Assembly: GCA_003963075.1 (NCBI GenBank)
Contig: RXJV01000035.1
Span: 1-64,000 of the forward strand
DNA from: Burkholderiales bacterium
GTDB lineage: Bacteria; Pseudomonadota; Gammaproteobacteria; Burkholderiales; Burkholderiaceae_C
Direction: 5' to 3'
Length of the DNA stretch: 64,000 bases
Shown here: positions 40,495 through 51,823 of the stretch, piece by piece
Position numbering within the stretch: position 1 is the stretch's first letter
Layout of the letters: every line of letters begins with the position of its first letter
Translations under genes and position numbers: made by a program
Notes under the pieces: generated by a model
What the model saw: the letters and a program-made list of their open reading frames with translations, nothing else
The model's database searches: none
What the model was told of the DNA's origin: nothing

Positions 40495-42030
40495 ATGACT
40501 TCAGCGACTCCCACCCCCGCCCTCCCCGCTCAGACGGACGACAACCAACTGATCGCCGAGCGGCGCGAAAAACTCAGCCAGCTGCGGGCCAGCACGGCGG
40601 TGCCCTTCCCCAACGACTTCAAGCCCCAGCACCGGGCTGCGCCCCTGCAGGCCCAGTACGGCGCCGTGGCCAATGAAGACCTGGAGCCCCAGGGCATCCG
40701 CGTCAGCGTGGCCGGCCGCATGATGCTCAAGCGCGTGATGGGCAAGGCGAGCTTCTGCACGCTGCAGGACGCCACCGGCCGCATCCAGCTGCGCGTGACG
40801 GTCGACAACGTCGGGCCCGAGGTCTACGACGCCTTCAAGCACTGGGACCTCGGCGACATCCTCGGCGGCGAGGGTGTGCTGATGAAGACCAAAACCGGCG
40901 AGCTGACCATCACCGTCAGTACGCTGCGCCTGCTGACCAAGAGCCTGCGCCCGCTGCCGGACAAGTTCCACGGCATGACCGACCAGGAGCAGAAATACCG
41001 CCAGCGCTACGTGGACCTGATCACCGACGAGGACGCCCGCAAGCGCTTCGTCGCGCGCAGCCAGGGCGTGTCGGCCATCCGCAACTTCATGGTCGAGCAC
41101 GGCTTCCTGGAGGTCGAGACGCCGATGCTCCACCCCATCCCGGGCGGCGCCAATGCCAAGCCCTTCATCACCCACCACAACGCGCTGGACCAGGAGATGT
41201 ATCTGCGCATCGCGCCGGAGCTCTACCTGAAGCGCCTGGTGGTGGGCGGCTTCGAGCGGGTGTTCGAGATCAACCGCAACTTCCGCAACGAAGGCATCTC
41301 GGTCCGGCACAACCCCGAGTTCACGATGATGGAGTTCTATGCGGCCTACTGGACGCATCACGACATGATGGACTTCACCGAGGCGGTGCTGCGCCACGCC
41401 GCCATCGCCGCCACCGGCAGCGCCGCGCTGACCTACGCAGGCAAGCCGGTGGCGCTGGACAAGCCCTTCGCCCGCGTGTCGGTGCGCAACTCGCTGATCC
41501 AGTTTGCCGGCCTGAGCGAGGCCGAGGCCGACAACCCCGAGGTGCTGCGCGCGAAGATCCTCGCCGCCGGCGAGCAGGCCCCGGCCCGCTGGAGCCTGGC
41601 CGAGCTGCAGTTCGGCCTGTTCGAAGCGGTCGTGGAAGAAAAGCTCTGGGAGCCCACCTTCATCATCGACTACCCGGTCGAGGTGTCGCCGCTGGCCCGC
41701 GCGTCCGACGCCGACCCCAAGATCACCGAGCGCTTCGAGCTCTTCATCACCGGCCGCGAGTACGCCAACGGCTTCTCGGAGCTGAACGATGCCGAGGACC
41801 AGGCCGCCCGCTTCCAGGCCCAAGTGGCCAACAAGGAGGCCGGTGACGACGAGGCGATGTTCTTCGACGCCGACTTCATCCGCGCGCTGGAATACGGCAT
41901 GCCCCCGACCGGCGGCTGCGGCATCGGCATCGACCGGCTGATGATGCTGATCACCGACTCGCCCTCCATCCGCGATGTCATCCTGTTCCCGGCTCTGAGG
42001 CGCGAGCGAGATCAGTCCACTGCGGACTAA
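40495..42030 (+). CDS. lysS: Lysine--tRNA ligase
   Basis: [63 protein letters not shown]. Confidence 0.97.
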   Translation: MTSATPTPALPAQTDDNQLIAERREKLSQLRASTAVPFPNDFKPQHRAAPLQAQYGAVANEDLEPQGIRVSVAGRMMLKRVMGKASFCTLQDATGRIQLRVTVDNVGPEVYDAFKHWDLGDILGGEGVLMKTKTGELTITVSTLRLLTKSLRPLPDKFHGMTDQEQKYRQRYVDLITDEDARKRFVARSQGVSAIRNFMVEHGFLEVETPMLHPIPGGANAKPFITHHNALDQEMYLRIAPELYLKRLVVGGFERVFEINRNFRNEGISVRHNPEFTMMEFYAAYWTHHDMMDFTEAVLRHAAIAATGSAALTYAGKPVALDKPFARVSVRNSLIQFAGLSEAEADNPEVLRAKILAAGEQAPARWSLAELQFGLFEAVVEEKLWEPTFIIDYPVEVSPLARASDADPKITERFELFITGREYANGFSELNDAEDQAARFQAQVANKEAGDDEAMFFDADFIRALEYGMPPTGGCGIGIDRLMMLITDSPSIRDVILFPALRRERDQSTAD

Positions 42031-42245
42031 TCGACCCGCGCCGAGGGCCTGGCGGCCTGCCAGCCGACAGGCATGAGGCGCAAGCAAGACCCCACCACTG
42101 CGGACTGATCGACCCGCGCCGAGGGCCTGGTGGCCTGCCAGCCGACAGGCATGAGGCGCAAGCAAGACCCCGCCACTGCAGAGGGGGCGACCCGCGCCGA
42201 AGGCCCGACGGCCTGCCAGACGGCGGGCATCGGGCGCGAATCCGA
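41996..42245. repeat. Tandem repeat, 78-bp period, ~3 copies plus a partial copy inside the lysS 3' end
   Basis: GACCCGCGCCGAGGGCC recurs at 42033, 42111 and 42189 (exact 78-bp spacing); the lysS tail GAGGCGCGAGCGAGATCAGTCCACTGCGGACTAATC matches the unit 3' part GAGGCGCAAGCAAGACCCCACCACTGCGGACTGATC. Confidence 0.9.
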
Positions 42246-42396
42246 ACACGCGCTGGCAAAACGCGCCGTTGGCGGCCGGCTGCTCCGACCTGCTGCAGGC
42301 AACCAGCACGTGCCGCTCGCGCTTCAGGCGGCAGTCGCCGGTGGCGGGCTTGCAAAGCGGCGTCCGGGGGCGCCGGATTCCCGCGATGCGGGCAGC

Positions 42397-42421
42397 AAAA
42401 AGGCGACCCGATGGGTCGCCT
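42397..42421 (-). terminator. Rho-independent terminator of the downstream minus-strand gene
   Basis: Minus strand: AGGCGACCC-ATC-GGGTCGCCT followed by TTTT. Confidence 0.8.
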
Positions 42422-42449
42422 CTCCAGGGCCTGAAACCGGGTGCGGATT

Positions 42450-42818
42450 TCAGCGGGCAGCCATCGCGGAGGCGCGACGCAGCACCGGGGCCGGGAAGTC
42501 GCCCATTTCGCGGGCGGCGTTCTCACCGTGGTCGGCGGCCAGGGCGGCAGCGGTCTTCTCGTCCGCCTGGACTTCGGTCGGCTTGAGCGTCAGCACGGCC
42601 TGGCGCGGCAGCTTGACGGTGGCAACGGCCGAGGACTTGGCCGGGGTGGCGACTTCCACACCCTTCTCGGCCTGGATGACGGCGAGTTCACCGCTTTCGC
42701 GGGCGGCGACCAGATCGGCAACGACCTGCTCACGGGTCAGCGGGGCGGCGGTTTGGGCCGAGGCGGCGCCAGCGGCAACCAGGGCAACGGCGGCGAAGAG
42801 GGTGGACAGCTTGCTCAT
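42450..42818 (-). CDS. Small secreted protein, DUF4148-like
   Basis: Signal peptide MSKLSTLFAAVALVAAGAASAQ then PLTREQVVADLVAARESGELAV. Confidence 0.7.
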   Translation of the reverse strand: MSKLSTLFAAVALVAAGAASAQTAAPLTREQVVADLVAARESGELAVIQAEKGVEVATPAKSSAVATVKLPRQAVLTLKPTEVQADEKTAAALAADHGENAAREMGDFPAPVLRRASAMAAR

Positions 42819-43249
42819 GACGGACTCTTTCAAAGGATGCAGGGGAATCCTGCTTGGGGCCATTCGGACGCCGCGACCGCGTTGTCCATGGCCTGAACTC
42901 TAGGCAGCGAAGCCTAGTAGAAACACTAGCTCGTCGGCAATGAAATATTGAGATTTGGTAAACAATACCCTCGGCGCAGTAACCGTTCTGCCATAAAACT
43001 TAAGAACTAGGGGGTGTCGGGCCGGCCGTACGGACAAGGCGCGCCCGCCTTGCGCAGCACGGCAGTGGCTCCGGCCGGAACGCGGCGATGCGGCGTCACG
43101 CACAGCCAGATTCCGGCCGCTGCCCAGGGCCGCAGCACATCAGACCCGCCTGGCGCCGGGCGCGCCCGGCCCCGCCTCCCGGCGAGGCCCAAGCCTCAGG
43201 CATGCACACACCGACCGCCGCAGCGGCCAGCCGCCTGGGCGCGGCCCGC

Positions 43250-44038
43250 TCAGCGGTGCTCGAAGTTCGGCGCCCGCTTGGCGAGGAAGGCCTCCATGCC
43301 CTCGCGCTGGTCGTGGCTGCCAAACAGCGCGTGGAAGTAGCGGCGCTCCACCGCGACGCCATCGGTCAGCGGCGCCTGGTAGGCCAGGTTCACCAGCTCC
43401 TTGATCAAGGCCACCGACGGGGCGCTGAAGCCGTTGATCGTCTCGGCCGCGGCCAGGGCCTCGTCCAGCAGCTTGTCGGCCGACACGACGCGCGACACCA
43501 GGCCGGCGCTCTCGGCCTCGGCGGCGCCCATCATGCGGGCGGTCAGCAGCAGGTCCATGGCCTTGCTCTTGCCCACCGCACGCGGCAGGCGCTGGGTGCC
43601 GCCGGCGCCCGGCACGATGCCCAGCTTGATTTCGGGCTGGCCGAACTTGGCGCTGTCGGCCGCGATGATGAAGTCGCACATCATCGCCAGCTCGCAGCCG
43701 CCACCCAGCGCAAAGCCGGCCACCGCGGCGATGACCGGCTTGCGCACCTGCAGGATGGTCTCCCAGTTCTTCGAGATCAGGCCGCTCTTGAAGGCCGTGG
43801 CGAAGGTGTGGGGCAGCATGGTCGGGATGTCGGCACCGGCCGCGAAGGCGCGCTCGGAGCCGGTCAGCACGATGGCGCCAATGCCGTCATCGGCGTCGAA
43901 GGCCAGCAGGGCTTCGCCCAGTTCGTCCATCAGCTGGTCGTTCAGCGCGTTCAGGGCCTTGGGCCGGTTCAGCGTGATCAGGCCGGTCTTGCGCGGGCCG
44001 TCGCCGTGGACGGCGGTCAGGATGCATTCATAGGTCAT
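43250..44038 (-). CDS. Enoyl-CoA hydratase
   Basis: [52 protein letters not shown]. Confidence 0.94.
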   Translation of the reverse strand: MTYECILTAVHGDGPRKTGLITLNRPKALNALNDQLMDELGEALLAFDADDGIGAIVLTGSERAFAAGADIPTMLPHTFATAFKSGLISKNWETILQVRKPVIAAVAGFALGGGCELAMMCDFIIAADSAKFGQPEIKLGIVPGAGGTQRLPRAVGKSKAMDLLLTARMMGAAEAESAGLVSRVVSADKLLDEALAAAETINGFSAPSVALIKELVNLAYQAPLTDGVAVERRYFHALFGSHDQREGMEAFLAKRAPNFEHR

Positions 44039-45147
44039 GGCGAGGGTCTCCGGGGGGTGTCGTTGGCGGATTCTGGCGCGGCCTGCAACGGCGCGCCCTT
44101 GAGCATCAGGTCGATGAAGGTGTCGATGTCCTGGCGGATGATCAGCCGCACCGGCAGGTATTGCAGTGCGGGCGCCAGCCAGACCTCGGCGGTCAGGTCG
44201 CCACCGCCGGCCGGCCGGCTGGGCCGCAGATGCCAGGTGGGCAAAGGCCCCATCGGCGTCTCCAGCACCTCCTGGCCCAGCACCTCGTACTGCCAGGCGT
44301 ACTGCCGGCGCGGCAGCACCAGCGGGAATTGCACGATGCGGCCGGGCTGCAGCGCCTCGCGGCCGGTCAGGAACAGCCAGGTCAGCTGGACGAACTGGCT
44401 GGCGGCGTCCTGACCGCCGGGCAGCGCCGGCTCGCGCGCGCCGCTGGCGAGCTGCACCTCGGTGCCCTGGAAGAACACCGTGCTGCGGCGCTTCTCCCCC
44501 AGCATGAGCCGGGTTTCCTCGTCATAGCGCTGCGGCGCGATGCCCTCGGGCGTCAGCTGCCCCTGGCTGCTCATGCGTCGCGTGATGAAGGGCGAGAAGC
44601 TGGGGCCGACGGCCACATCCAGGTTCATCTGGTAGTCGCGCCCCTTGCGCATCCATTCGACCTGGGCCTCGCCGTGGATGGGGCCGCGGTAACGGCCGGT
44701 CAGCACATAGCTCAGCCGTGTCGACAGCGGCCACTCGGGGCCGGGCTCGGCGTCGCTGGGCGCCGATGCGGCCAGGGCCGCCACCGGCGCCGAGGCGGCC
44801 TCGGCCGCCGGTTCGGCCAGCGGCGCGGACGCCGGCATGCCCTGCGCTGCAGACGCTGATGCCGCAGGCGACGGCTCGGCGGCCGACGCGGCTTCGGCGG
44901 GGCCGACGGCGGCCGGCGGCGGCTGGGACCGCGCTGGCTGCAAGGGCTGTGGGCGGCGCGCCGGCGGCGGGGGCGCCGGCGTGCGGATCTGCATCTCGCG
45001 CACCATGGCCACCTGCATGCGCGGCGGCATCGGCGCGGAGGCTTCGCTGCCCCAGCCCTCGTGCAGGCGCTGCACCTCGTGGCCCAACAGCAGATGGGCC
45101 GCCAGCACGGCGAGCACCAGCAGCCACGGCGGCCGCGGCGTCTTCAT
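44035..45147 (-). CDS. DUF3108 domain protein
   Basis: N-terminal TM, Ala/Pro-rich linker, [32 protein letters not shown]. Confidence 0.75.
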   Translation of the reverse strand: MKTPRPPWLLVLAVLAAHLLLGHEVQRLHEGWGSEASAPMPPRMQVAMVREMQIRTPAPPPPARRPQPLQPARSQPPPAAVGPAEAASAAEPSPAASASAAQGMPASAPLAEPAAEAASAPVAALAASAPSDAEPGPEWPLSTRLSYVLTGRYRGPIHGEAQVEWMRKGRDYQMNLDVAVGPSFSPFITRRMSSQGQLTPEGIAPQRYDEETRLMLGEKRRSTVFFQGTEVQLASGAREPALPGGQDAASQFVQLTWLFLTGREALQPGRIVQFPLVLPRRQYAWQYEVLGQEVLETPMGPLPTWHLRPSRPAGGGDLTAEVWLAPALQYLPVRLIIRQDIDTFIDLMLKGAPLQAAPESANDTPRRPSP

Positions 45148-45154
45148 CGCGGCT

Positions 45155-46864
45155 TCAGGCGCCCAGCCAGGAGCGGCGCGTGGCGGGGGCGCCATCGGCC
45201 AGGCCGAGCGCAACCGCCGCCGGCCCCGCGGGCGGCAGGCTGACGCCGAGTTCGAGCAGGCGCTGGTCGCGGCTGACGAGCAGGCGCAGCCCCGTGTCGC
45301 CCGCCGCGATCAGGCCCGGCACCTCGTCGAGGCGGCGCAGCCGCCAGCCATTGCAGCCGAGGATCTCGTCGCGCGCCTGCAGCCCGGCAGCCTCGGCCGC
45401 GCCGCCGTTGAGCACATGCGTCACGGCCACGCCGGTCAGCGCGGTTTCGCGCACGCGCAGGCCCAGGCGCTGGGCCACGGTCTGCCGGCCCTCGTCGCGC
45501 CAGGCCACGCCCTGCGCCTCCAGCAGCTCGCGCAGCGGCAGTTCGTCGCTGCCATGCACCCAGGCCCGCAACCGCGCCGCGGTCTGCGCGCCGCCCAGGG
45601 CTTCGCAGGCGGCGAGGATGTCGCTCTCGCTGACCGGCCCGCCAGCGCCGCCGGCCCAGAGCCGCTGCATCAGCGCGTCCAGGCTGGCGCCGTGGTCGCG
45701 CAGGCTCAGGTCCAGGCACAGCGCCACCAGCGCGCCCTGCGCGTAGTAGTTGCTCGTCGCGTTGGGGCTGTTCTCGTCGGGCCGGTAGTACTTGGTCCAG
45801 GCCTCGAAGCTGGCGGCGCTGAGCGGCTGCACGCGCCGGCCGGGCGTGGCGAGCACGCCGTTGATCGTCGCGGCCAGCAACTGCAGGTAGCGGGCGGCGT
45901 CGATGCGGCCGGCGCGCAGCAGCATCAGCTCGTCGTAGTAGCTGGTGAAGCCTTCGAAGAACCACAGCAGCTCGGTGTAGTTCTCGCGTTGGTAGTCGAG
46001 CCTGGCGAACTCGGCCGGCCGCAGCCGCTTGACGTTCCAGGCATGGAAATACTCGTGGCTGAACAGCCCGAGCAGCCGCGTGTAGGCCTCGCCCGGCGCG
46101 GCGGGCTCGGCCGCGGTGGGCAGCTCGCGGCGGGCACAGATCAGGGCCGTGCTGGCGCGGTGCTCCAGGCCGCCATGGCCCTCGTCCACGGCCCACAGCA
46201 GGAAGCTGTAGCGCTCGAACGGCGCCCCGCCCCAGAAACCGATCTGGGCCTCGCAGATCGCCCGCACATCGGCGAGCAGCCGCTCGCCGTCGAAGCTGGG
46301 CCAGGCGCCGGCCACCACGATGCGGTGCGGCACGCCGCCGGCGATGAACTCGCCCTGCCAGGGGGTGCCGATCTCGAAGGGATGGTCCAGCAGCTCGTCG
46401 TAATCGGCCGCCTCGAAGCTGCCTGCGGCGACCGGCATCTCGGTCGCGACCCGCCAGCCTTCGGGCAGGCCGGTGAGTTCGATGCGATGCGCCTCGTCCT
46501 CGTGGCCATGGGCGCGCAGGCACAGGCTGCTGGGGTTGAAAAAGGCGCGCTGGGCGTCGAGCCAGGCCGTGCGCACCGACGCATCGAAGGCATAGACCTC
46601 GTAGCTGAGCGTCAGCGCGGCGGAACCCTCGCAGCGCACGCGCCAGCTGGCCTTGTCGAGCTGCTCGACGGCCCGCTCGGCGCCGCCCTGGCGGGCGCCA
46701 AGCCGGCTGAGCTGCTTGGCGAACTCCCGCACCAGATAGCTGCCGGGAATCCAGACCGGCAGGCTGAAGTCCTGCACCGCCGCGGGGCTGTCCAGCGTGA
46801 GCGTGACGCGGTAGCGGTGGGCCGCGAGGTCGGCCAGTTCGATGCGGTAGCTCGGGCCGACCAT
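45155..46864 (-). CDS. M61-family glycyl aminopeptidase-like protein with PDZ domain
   Basis: GLFSHEYFHAWNVKRLRP (HExxH-like HEYFH), LLWFFEGFTSYYDELMLLRAG, C-terminal PDZ. Confidence 0.9.
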   Translation of the reverse strand: MVGPSYRIELADLAAHRYRVTLTLDSPAAVQDFSLPVWIPGSYLVREFAKQLSRLGARQGGAERAVEQLDKASWRVRCEGSAALTLSYEVYAFDASVRTAWLDAQRAFFNPSSLCLRAHGHEDEAHRIELTGLPEGWRVATEMPVAAGSFEAADYDELLDHPFEIGTPWQGEFIAGGVPHRIVVAGAWPSFDGERLLADVRAICEAQIGFWGGAPFERYSFLLWAVDEGHGGLEHRASTALICARRELPTAAEPAAPGEAYTRLLGLFSHEYFHAWNVKRLRPAEFARLDYQRENYTELLWFFEGFTSYYDELMLLRAGRIDAARYLQLLAATINGVLATPGRRVQPLSAASFEAWTKYYRPDENSPNATSNYYAQGALVALCLDLSLRDHGASLDALMQRLWAGGAGGPVSESDILAACEALGGAQTAARLRAWVHGSDELPLRELLEAQGVAWRDEGRQTVAQRLGLRVRETALTGVAVTHVLNGGAAEAAGLQARDEILGCNGWRLRRLDEVPGLIAAGDTGLRLLVSRDQRLLELGVSLPPAGPAAVALGLADGAPATRRSWLGA

Positions 46865-47304
46865 CAGCTGCCCGCGGCGGCCAGGAAGCAGCTCAGCGAG
46901 GCCACGGCCGTGAGCCGGAAACGCAGCGTCAGCCAGTCGGCGGCGCCGAGCAGCGGGTAGAAGCGCCGGTCCATCAGATAGCAGACGACGAGCACCGCGC
47001 CGTGCAGCGCGAGGCCGCCATAGGGCGCCAGCAGCGCGCCGAGCCAGCCCAACAGCGAAGCGGCGATGCCCCAGATCAAGGCACCGCGCGCGGGCTGGCC
47101 ACGGGCCATGAACAAGCCCCAGTGGATGCCGCCGAGGAAGGAGACGATCAAGCCGGCATAGGTCGACAAGGCCAGCGTGACCCAGTAATGCTGGGTGGCA
47201 TGCTCGCTGTCGGCAAACAGCCAGATCAGCGCGCAGCCGAGCACGAAGGGGATCAGGCCCGCATAGCCGAGCCGGTGCGCGAGCTCGCGATGTTCGGCAA
47301 CCAT
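46864..47304 (-). CDS. DUF3429 membrane protein
   Basis: LGYAGLIPFVLGCALIW; SFLGGIHWGLFM. Confidence 0.8.
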   Translation of the reverse strand: MVAEHRELAHRLGYAGLIPFVLGCALIWLFADSEHATQHYWVTLALSTYAGLIVSFLGGIHWGLFMARGQPARGALIWGIAASLLGWLGALLAPYGGLALHGAVLVVCYLMDRRFYPLLGAADWLTLRFRLTAVASLSCFLAAAGS

Positions 47305-47309
47305 CGGCC

Positions 47310-48083
47310 TCAGGACTTGCTGGCCGGCACGGCCAGGGCCTGCAGGCGCTTCTCCAGCTCCGCCGGGCCGATCGCGCCGGGGATGCGGTTGCCGTCTTCG
47401 AGCAGGATGGCCGGCGTGCCATTCACATGGATCTTGCGCGACAGCGCCAGGTTGCGCTCGATGGCGCCCTCGTCGCAGCCCGCGGCGGGCTTGGGCGGTG
47501 CTTCGCCCTTGAGCATCCAGGCCAGCCAGGTGCTGGTGTTGTCCTTGGCGCACCAGATCGCGCGCGTCTTCTCGGGCGAATCGCCGCCGAGGATGGGGAT
47601 CAGGAAGGTGTAGACGGTCACGTCCTTCATCTCCTGCAGCGACTTCTCGAAGCGCTTGCAGTAGCCGCAGTTCGGGTCGGCAAACACGGCGATGCGGCGC
47701 TTGCCGGTGCCGCTCTTCCAGACCAGCGCGTCCTTGAACGGCAGGGCCGCGAAGTCCACGCGGTTGATCTGGGTCATGCGCTCCTCGGTCAGGTTCTTCC
47801 TGGCCTTGATGTCGATCAGCTCGCCCTCGATCAGGTAGGTGCCGGTGGCGTCGGTGTAGCGCAGCTCGTTGCCGATGCGAACCTCCCACAGCCCCGGCAT
47901 CGGCGCGGGGCGCACCTCGTCGATCTTGGGCGCATTGGGCATGCGCTCGGCAAAGGCCTTGCGGATGACGGCCTCGTTGGCAAGGGCGGGCAGGCAGGCG
48001 GCGGCCAGCAGGCCGGTCGTCAGAGAGCGGAGGGCAAAGGGCGACACGATGAGAACCGGTTGGGGTTTAAAGCCCGAGCGCAC
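47310..48083 (-). CDS. dsbC: DsbC-like thiol:disulfide interchange protein (start uncertain)
   Basis: IAVFADPNCGYCKRFEKSLQ (CxxC), GTPAILLEDGNRIPG. Confidence 0.88.
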   Translation of the reverse strand: MRSGFKPQPVLIVSPFALRSLTTGLLAAACLPALANEAVIRKAFAERMPNAPKIDEVRPAPMPGLWEVRIGNELRYTDATGTYLIEGELIDIKARKNLTEERMTQINRVDFAALPFKDALVWKSGTGKRRIAVFADPNCGYCKRFEKSLQEMKDVTVYTFLIPILGGDSPEKTRAIWCAKDNTSTWLAWMLKGEAPPKPAAGCDEGAIERNLALSRKIHVNGTPAILLEDGNRIPGAIGPAELEKRLQALAVPASKS

Positions 48084-49188
48084 GCTGGGTCAGCCAGCGC
48101 TTCACGGGAGGGAGTTGGTTCAGGGCATCCAGGCCGCGGTTGCGCAGGCCCTGGGCGGCGCTGGACGGGTGGGCAAACAGGCGCTGCAGGGCGTCGGTCA
48201 GCTCGCCCATGGCCAGCGTCGGCGCCAGGCGTTCGCGGGCGTAGCGCCTCAGCAGGCGCTCGTCGCCAAGCGAGCGCCAGGCTTCACGCCCGGCCAGCAC
48301 CCGCGTCAGCGCGGCCACATCGCCCAGGCCCAGGTTGAGCCCCTGCCCGGCGAGCGGATGGACGATGTGGGCGGCGTCGCCGAGCAGCACCCAGCCCGGG
48401 CCGCTGACCGCGTCGGCCCGCGCCAGCGCCAGCGGCCAGCTCGACCGCCCGCTGCCGAGCCGCAGCGCACCGGCCGCACCGCCGGTGGCGGCATTCAGTT
48501 CGCGTTCGAACTCGGCCTCCGGCAGGGCCGACAGCTCCGCGGCCCGCGCCTCGGCGCAGGACCACACCAGGCCGTAGGACATGCCAGGCGCCGGCTTCTC
48601 GAAGGGCAGCAGGGCCAGCACCTCGCCGCCGCGATGGAACCATTGCCGCGCAATGCCCTGGTGGGCGCAGTCCGCCACCAGCCTTGCGGCCAGCGCGCGA
48701 TGCCCGTAGGCACGGGGCTTGAACTCGACGCCCAAGGCCGCGCGCGCCGCCGACTCACGGCCCTCGCAGAGCGCGGTGAGCGCGGCCGGCGTGTCGTCGG
48801 CCACCGTGTGGACATGCGGCGAAAAGCGCAGCGCCGTGGCCAGCTGCGCATCCAGCGCCGCCGCGTCGACGATGACGGCCAGCTCGCGCACGCCCTGCTG
48901 CCAGGCCGAGAAGCTGAGGCGGCCCGCCGGCTGTTGGGCCCCGGCGTCGCCGCAGACCACCATGTCGTACACCGGGCAGACCGCATCGGCCGGCAGGCTG
49001 GCCCAGATCTTCAGCTCGGTCAGCAAGGCCACCGAGGCCGCGTTCAACGCATAGGTGCGCACATCGTCGGCCCGGGCCGGCTCGGCGCTGCCGGTCATGC
49101 CGACGCCCAGCCCCTGGGCGGCGAGGCTGAGCGCCAGGCTGCTGCCCACCGCACCTCGACCGCGCACCAACACATCCACGCTTTGCAT
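48067..49188 (-). CDS. UbiH/UbiF-type FAD-dependent hydroxylase
   Basis: DVLVRGRGAVGSSLALSLA; VLLGDAAHIVHPLAGQGLNLGLGDVAAL. Confidence 0.9.
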   Translation of the reverse strand: MQSVDVLVRGRGAVGSSLALSLAAQGLGVGMTGSAEPARADDVRTYALNAASVALLTELKIWASLPADAVCPVYDMVVCGDAGAQQPAGRLSFSAWQQGVRELAVIVDAAALDAQLATALRFSPHVHTVADDTPAALTALCEGRESAARAALGVEFKPRAYGHRALAARLVADCAHQGIARQWFHRGGEVLALLPFEKPAPGMSYGLVWSCAEARAAELSALPEAEFERELNAATGGAAGALRLGSGRSSWPLALARADAVSGPGWVLLGDAAHIVHPLAGQGLNLGLGDVAALTRVLAGREAWRSLGDERLLRRYARERLAPTLAMGELTDALQRLFAHPSSAAQGLRNRGLDALNQLPPVKRWLTQRALGL

Positions 49189-49327
49189 GGACCGATTGTA
49201 GGCAGGGGGGTTGACCCCTGCGGCGCGCCAGGGCAGGCCGGCGCCCGGGCCGGCACCGGCCGACTAAAATGCCGGCCTCTGGCGCCGGGCGCGGCCTGGC
49301 GCCCATTCCCCAACGGAAAGCCCCGCC

Positions 49328-50419
49328 ATGAGCCTCAAATGCGGCATCGTGGGCCTGCCCAATGTCGGCAAGTCCACGCTCTTCAACGCCCTGACCAAAG
49401 CCGGCATCGCCGCCGAGAACTACCCGTTCTGCACGATCGAGCCCAATGTCGGCATCGTCGAGCTGCCCGACCCGCGGCTGGCGGCCCTGGCCGAGATCGT
49501 CAAGCCCGAGCGGGTGCTGCCGGCCGTGGTGGAGTTCGTCGACATCGCCGGCCTGGTGGCCGGTGCCAGCAAGGGCGAGGGCCTGGGCAACCAGTTCCTG
49601 TCGCACATCCGCGAGACCGACGCCATCGTCAACGTGGTGCGCTGCTTCGAGGACCCGAACGTCATCCACGTGAACGGCAAGGTCGACCCGATCTCCGACA
49701 TCGAGGTCATCCAGACCGAGCTCTGCCTGGCCGACCTCGGCACCGTCGAGAAAAGCCTGCACCGCTACAACAAGGTGGCGCGGGCCGGTGACAAGGAGGC
49801 GATCGCGCTGGTGAAGGTGCTGGAGAAATGCCAGGCCGCGCTGGACCAGGCCAAGCCGGTGCGCAGCATCGACTTCAGCAAGGAAGAGCTGGCCATCCTG
49901 AAGCCGCTGTGCCTGATCACCGCCAAGCCGGCCATGTTCGTCGGCAACGTGGCCGAGGACGGCTTCGAGAACAACCCCTTCCTCGACCGCCTGAAGGACT
50001 ACGCGGCCGCCCAGAACGGCCCCGTGGTGGCCATCTGCGCCAAGACCGAGGCCGAGCTGGCCGAAATGGCCGATGAGGACCGTGCCCTCTTCCTCGCTGA
50101 GATGGGCCAGGACGAGCCGGGCCTGAACCGCCTGATCCGCGCGGCCTTCAAGCTGCTGGGCCTGCAGACCTATTTCACGGCCGGCGTGAAGGAAGTGCGC
50201 GCCTGGACCATCCACATCGGCGACACCGGCCCCCAGGCCGCCGGCGTCATCCACACCGACTTCGAGCGCGGCTACATCCGCGCCCAGACCATCGCCTACG
50301 ACGACTTCATCCAGTACCGCGGCGAGCAAGGCGCCAAGGACGCCGGCAAGATGCGCGCCGAAGGCAAGGACTACGTCGTCAAGGATGGCGACGTGCTGCA
50401 CTTCCTCTTCAACGTCTGA
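49328..50419 (+). CDS. ychF: Redox-regulated ATPase YchF
   Basis: [44 protein letters not shown]. Confidence 0.97.
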   Translation: MSLKCGIVGLPNVGKSTLFNALTKAGIAAENYPFCTIEPNVGIVELPDPRLAALAEIVKPERVLPAVVEFVDIAGLVAGASKGEGLGNQFLSHIRETDAIVNVVRCFEDPNVIHVNGKVDPISDIEVIQTELCLADLGTVEKSLHRYNKVARAGDKEAIALVKVLEKCQAALDQAKPVRSIDFSKEELAILKPLCLITAKPAMFVGNVAEDGFENNPFLDRLKDYAAAQNGPVVAICAKTEAELAEMADEDRALFLAEMGQDEPGLNRLIRAAFKLLGLQTYFTAGVKEVRAWTIHIGDTGPQAAGVIHTDFERGYIRAQTIAYDDFIQYRGEQGAKDAGKMRAEGKDYVVKDGDVLHFLFNV

Positions 50420-50455
50420 TCCGCGTCGGCTTGCCGGGGCCTGCCCGGCATCACC

Positions 50456-51151
50456 CTAAAGCCAGCTGCTGATCTGCGCCAGCGGCTTCTTGATGCCGCC
50501 ATGCACCGGCACCTGGCAGCCCGCCTTGGGGTAGCCCACCACCAGCAGGATCACCGGCCTCTCGTTGTCGGGCCGGCCGCACAGCCGGGTCAGGAAGCCC
50601 ATCGGACTGGGCGTGTGCGTCAAGGTGGCGAGGCCCGCGTGGTGCAGCGCGCTGATCAGAAAGCCGGACGCAATGCCCACCGACTCCGGCACGTAGTAGT
50701 GGCTGAAGCGCTCGCCATTCGCGCCCACCCCGTACTTCTGCGCAAAGATGGCGATCAGCACCGGCGCCTCTTCCAGAAACGGCTTGTTGGCATCCGTCCC
50801 CAGCGGCGACAGCGCCTGCAGCCACTCCTGCGGCGCCCGGCCGCTGTAGAACGCCCTCTCCTCCTCCTCGGCCGCCACGCGGATCTGCTGCTTGAGCTCC
50901 GGCCGGGTGATCACCGCGAAGTGCCAGGGCTGCTGGTTCGCACCGGACGGCGCCGTGCCGGCCGCCAGCAGGCACTGCTCGATGACCTCGCGCGGCACCG
51001 GCCGGCTGTCGAAGTCGCGCACCGTGCGGCGCCGCCTTTGCTGCGCATAGTGGGCCTGCGCGCGGGCCAGCATCTCGGCCGCGGGGAATTCCTGAAAGCC
51101 GGCCAGGGGTTCCAGGGCGGGTGCACTTGCTTCAGGGGTGCGGGGTGACAT
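50456..51151 (-). CDS. Nitroreductase family protein
   Basis: [41 protein letters not shown]. Confidence 0.92.
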   Translation of the reverse strand: MSPRTPEASAPALEPLAGFQEFPAAEMLARAQAHYAQQRRRRTVRDFDSRPVPREVIEQCLLAAGTAPSGANQQPWHFAVITRPELKQQIRVAAEEEERAFYSGRAPQEWLQALSPLGTDANKPFLEEAPVLIAIFAQKYGVGANGERFSHYYVPESVGIASGFLISALHHAGLATLTHTPSPMGFLTRLCGRPDNERPVILLVVGYPKAGCQVPVHGGIKKPLAQISSWL

Positions 51152-51261
51152 AGGGCTCCTGGGGTCGATTGCTTATTCCGCGCCGCAGCACCAGCAACGC
51201 GAAGCGGGCAGTTCTTCTCGCTTCGCCGTGGCAAGGAATGGATGCATGCTGCGATGAGCGG

Positions 51262-51768
51262 CTAGGCCTCGAGCGAGCACACGACAGGGCCAAGAAGTTC
51301 TTCAACATCGGCATCAAACCTGCTCTCGGCAAGCGACTCTTCAATAAATCGCTGCGCACCGGCGACTTCGGGCAGGTCGTACGTCAATAGCAAGCTGTCG
51401 AAGTTCGATATAGCCCGATCGATTGCTTCCTGGGCTTCGAACTTCGGGTTCATGCGAACCTCTAAATCCGTCTTGCCCGCATGATGCGAATGGTTGTAAG
51501 CACGGTTGAGAAGACCGCCAATGTCTTTCTCCGTGGTTGGCTCGAATGCTGCCCCGGAACGGCTCTTCAGGTCATTGGCGATCTTGACTACAGCCCTCCG
51601 GATGCTTGAGTACGCGGGTTCCATCTTGTGGAGGTTCATATATCCGGCGAAGAGTTGCTCCGACGCAGCCGCCAGGACCAAAGCGGAGTGATAGCGCTGC
51701 TTGAAGTACGCCTCTAGCGCATCCTGCAATTGCTGCACTGCCATGTCGATCTTTCGGACGTCTTGCAT
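51262..51768 (-). CDS. Hypothetical protein, helical, with an R-x5-H motif (HEPN-like?)
   Basis: MQDVRKIDMAVQQLQDALEAYFKQRYHSALVLAAASEQLFAGYM...LLNRAYNHSHHAG. Confidence 0.55.
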   Translation of the reverse strand: MQDVRKIDMAVQQLQDALEAYFKQRYHSALVLAAASEQLFAGYMNLHKMEPAYSSIRRAVVKIANDLKSRSGAAFEPTTEKDIGGLLNRAYNHSHHAGKTDLEVRMNPKFEAQEAIDRAISNFDSLLLTYDLPEVAGAQRFIEESLAESRFDADVEELLGPVVCSLEA

Positions 51769-51823
51769 TGAAGGCTCCGTAGGTTGACTTGCCGGCATTC
51801 TCGGCCGGCAACACGAGCCCGAG

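Noticed and set aside
42033-42266. 78-bp repeats as a CRISPR array
   Set aside because: Units are contiguous tandem copies without unique spacers; period matches codon multiples, not repeat-spacer structure.
40501-42309. 602-aa minus-strand ORF
   Set aside because: Antisense to lysS; its repeat-containing N-terminus is explained by the 78-bp tandem repeat.
44837-46960. 707-aa plus-strand ORF (also 47869..49791 and 48755..50401)
   Set aside because: Antisense to DUF3108/M61, UbiH and ychF genes that have clear motifs.
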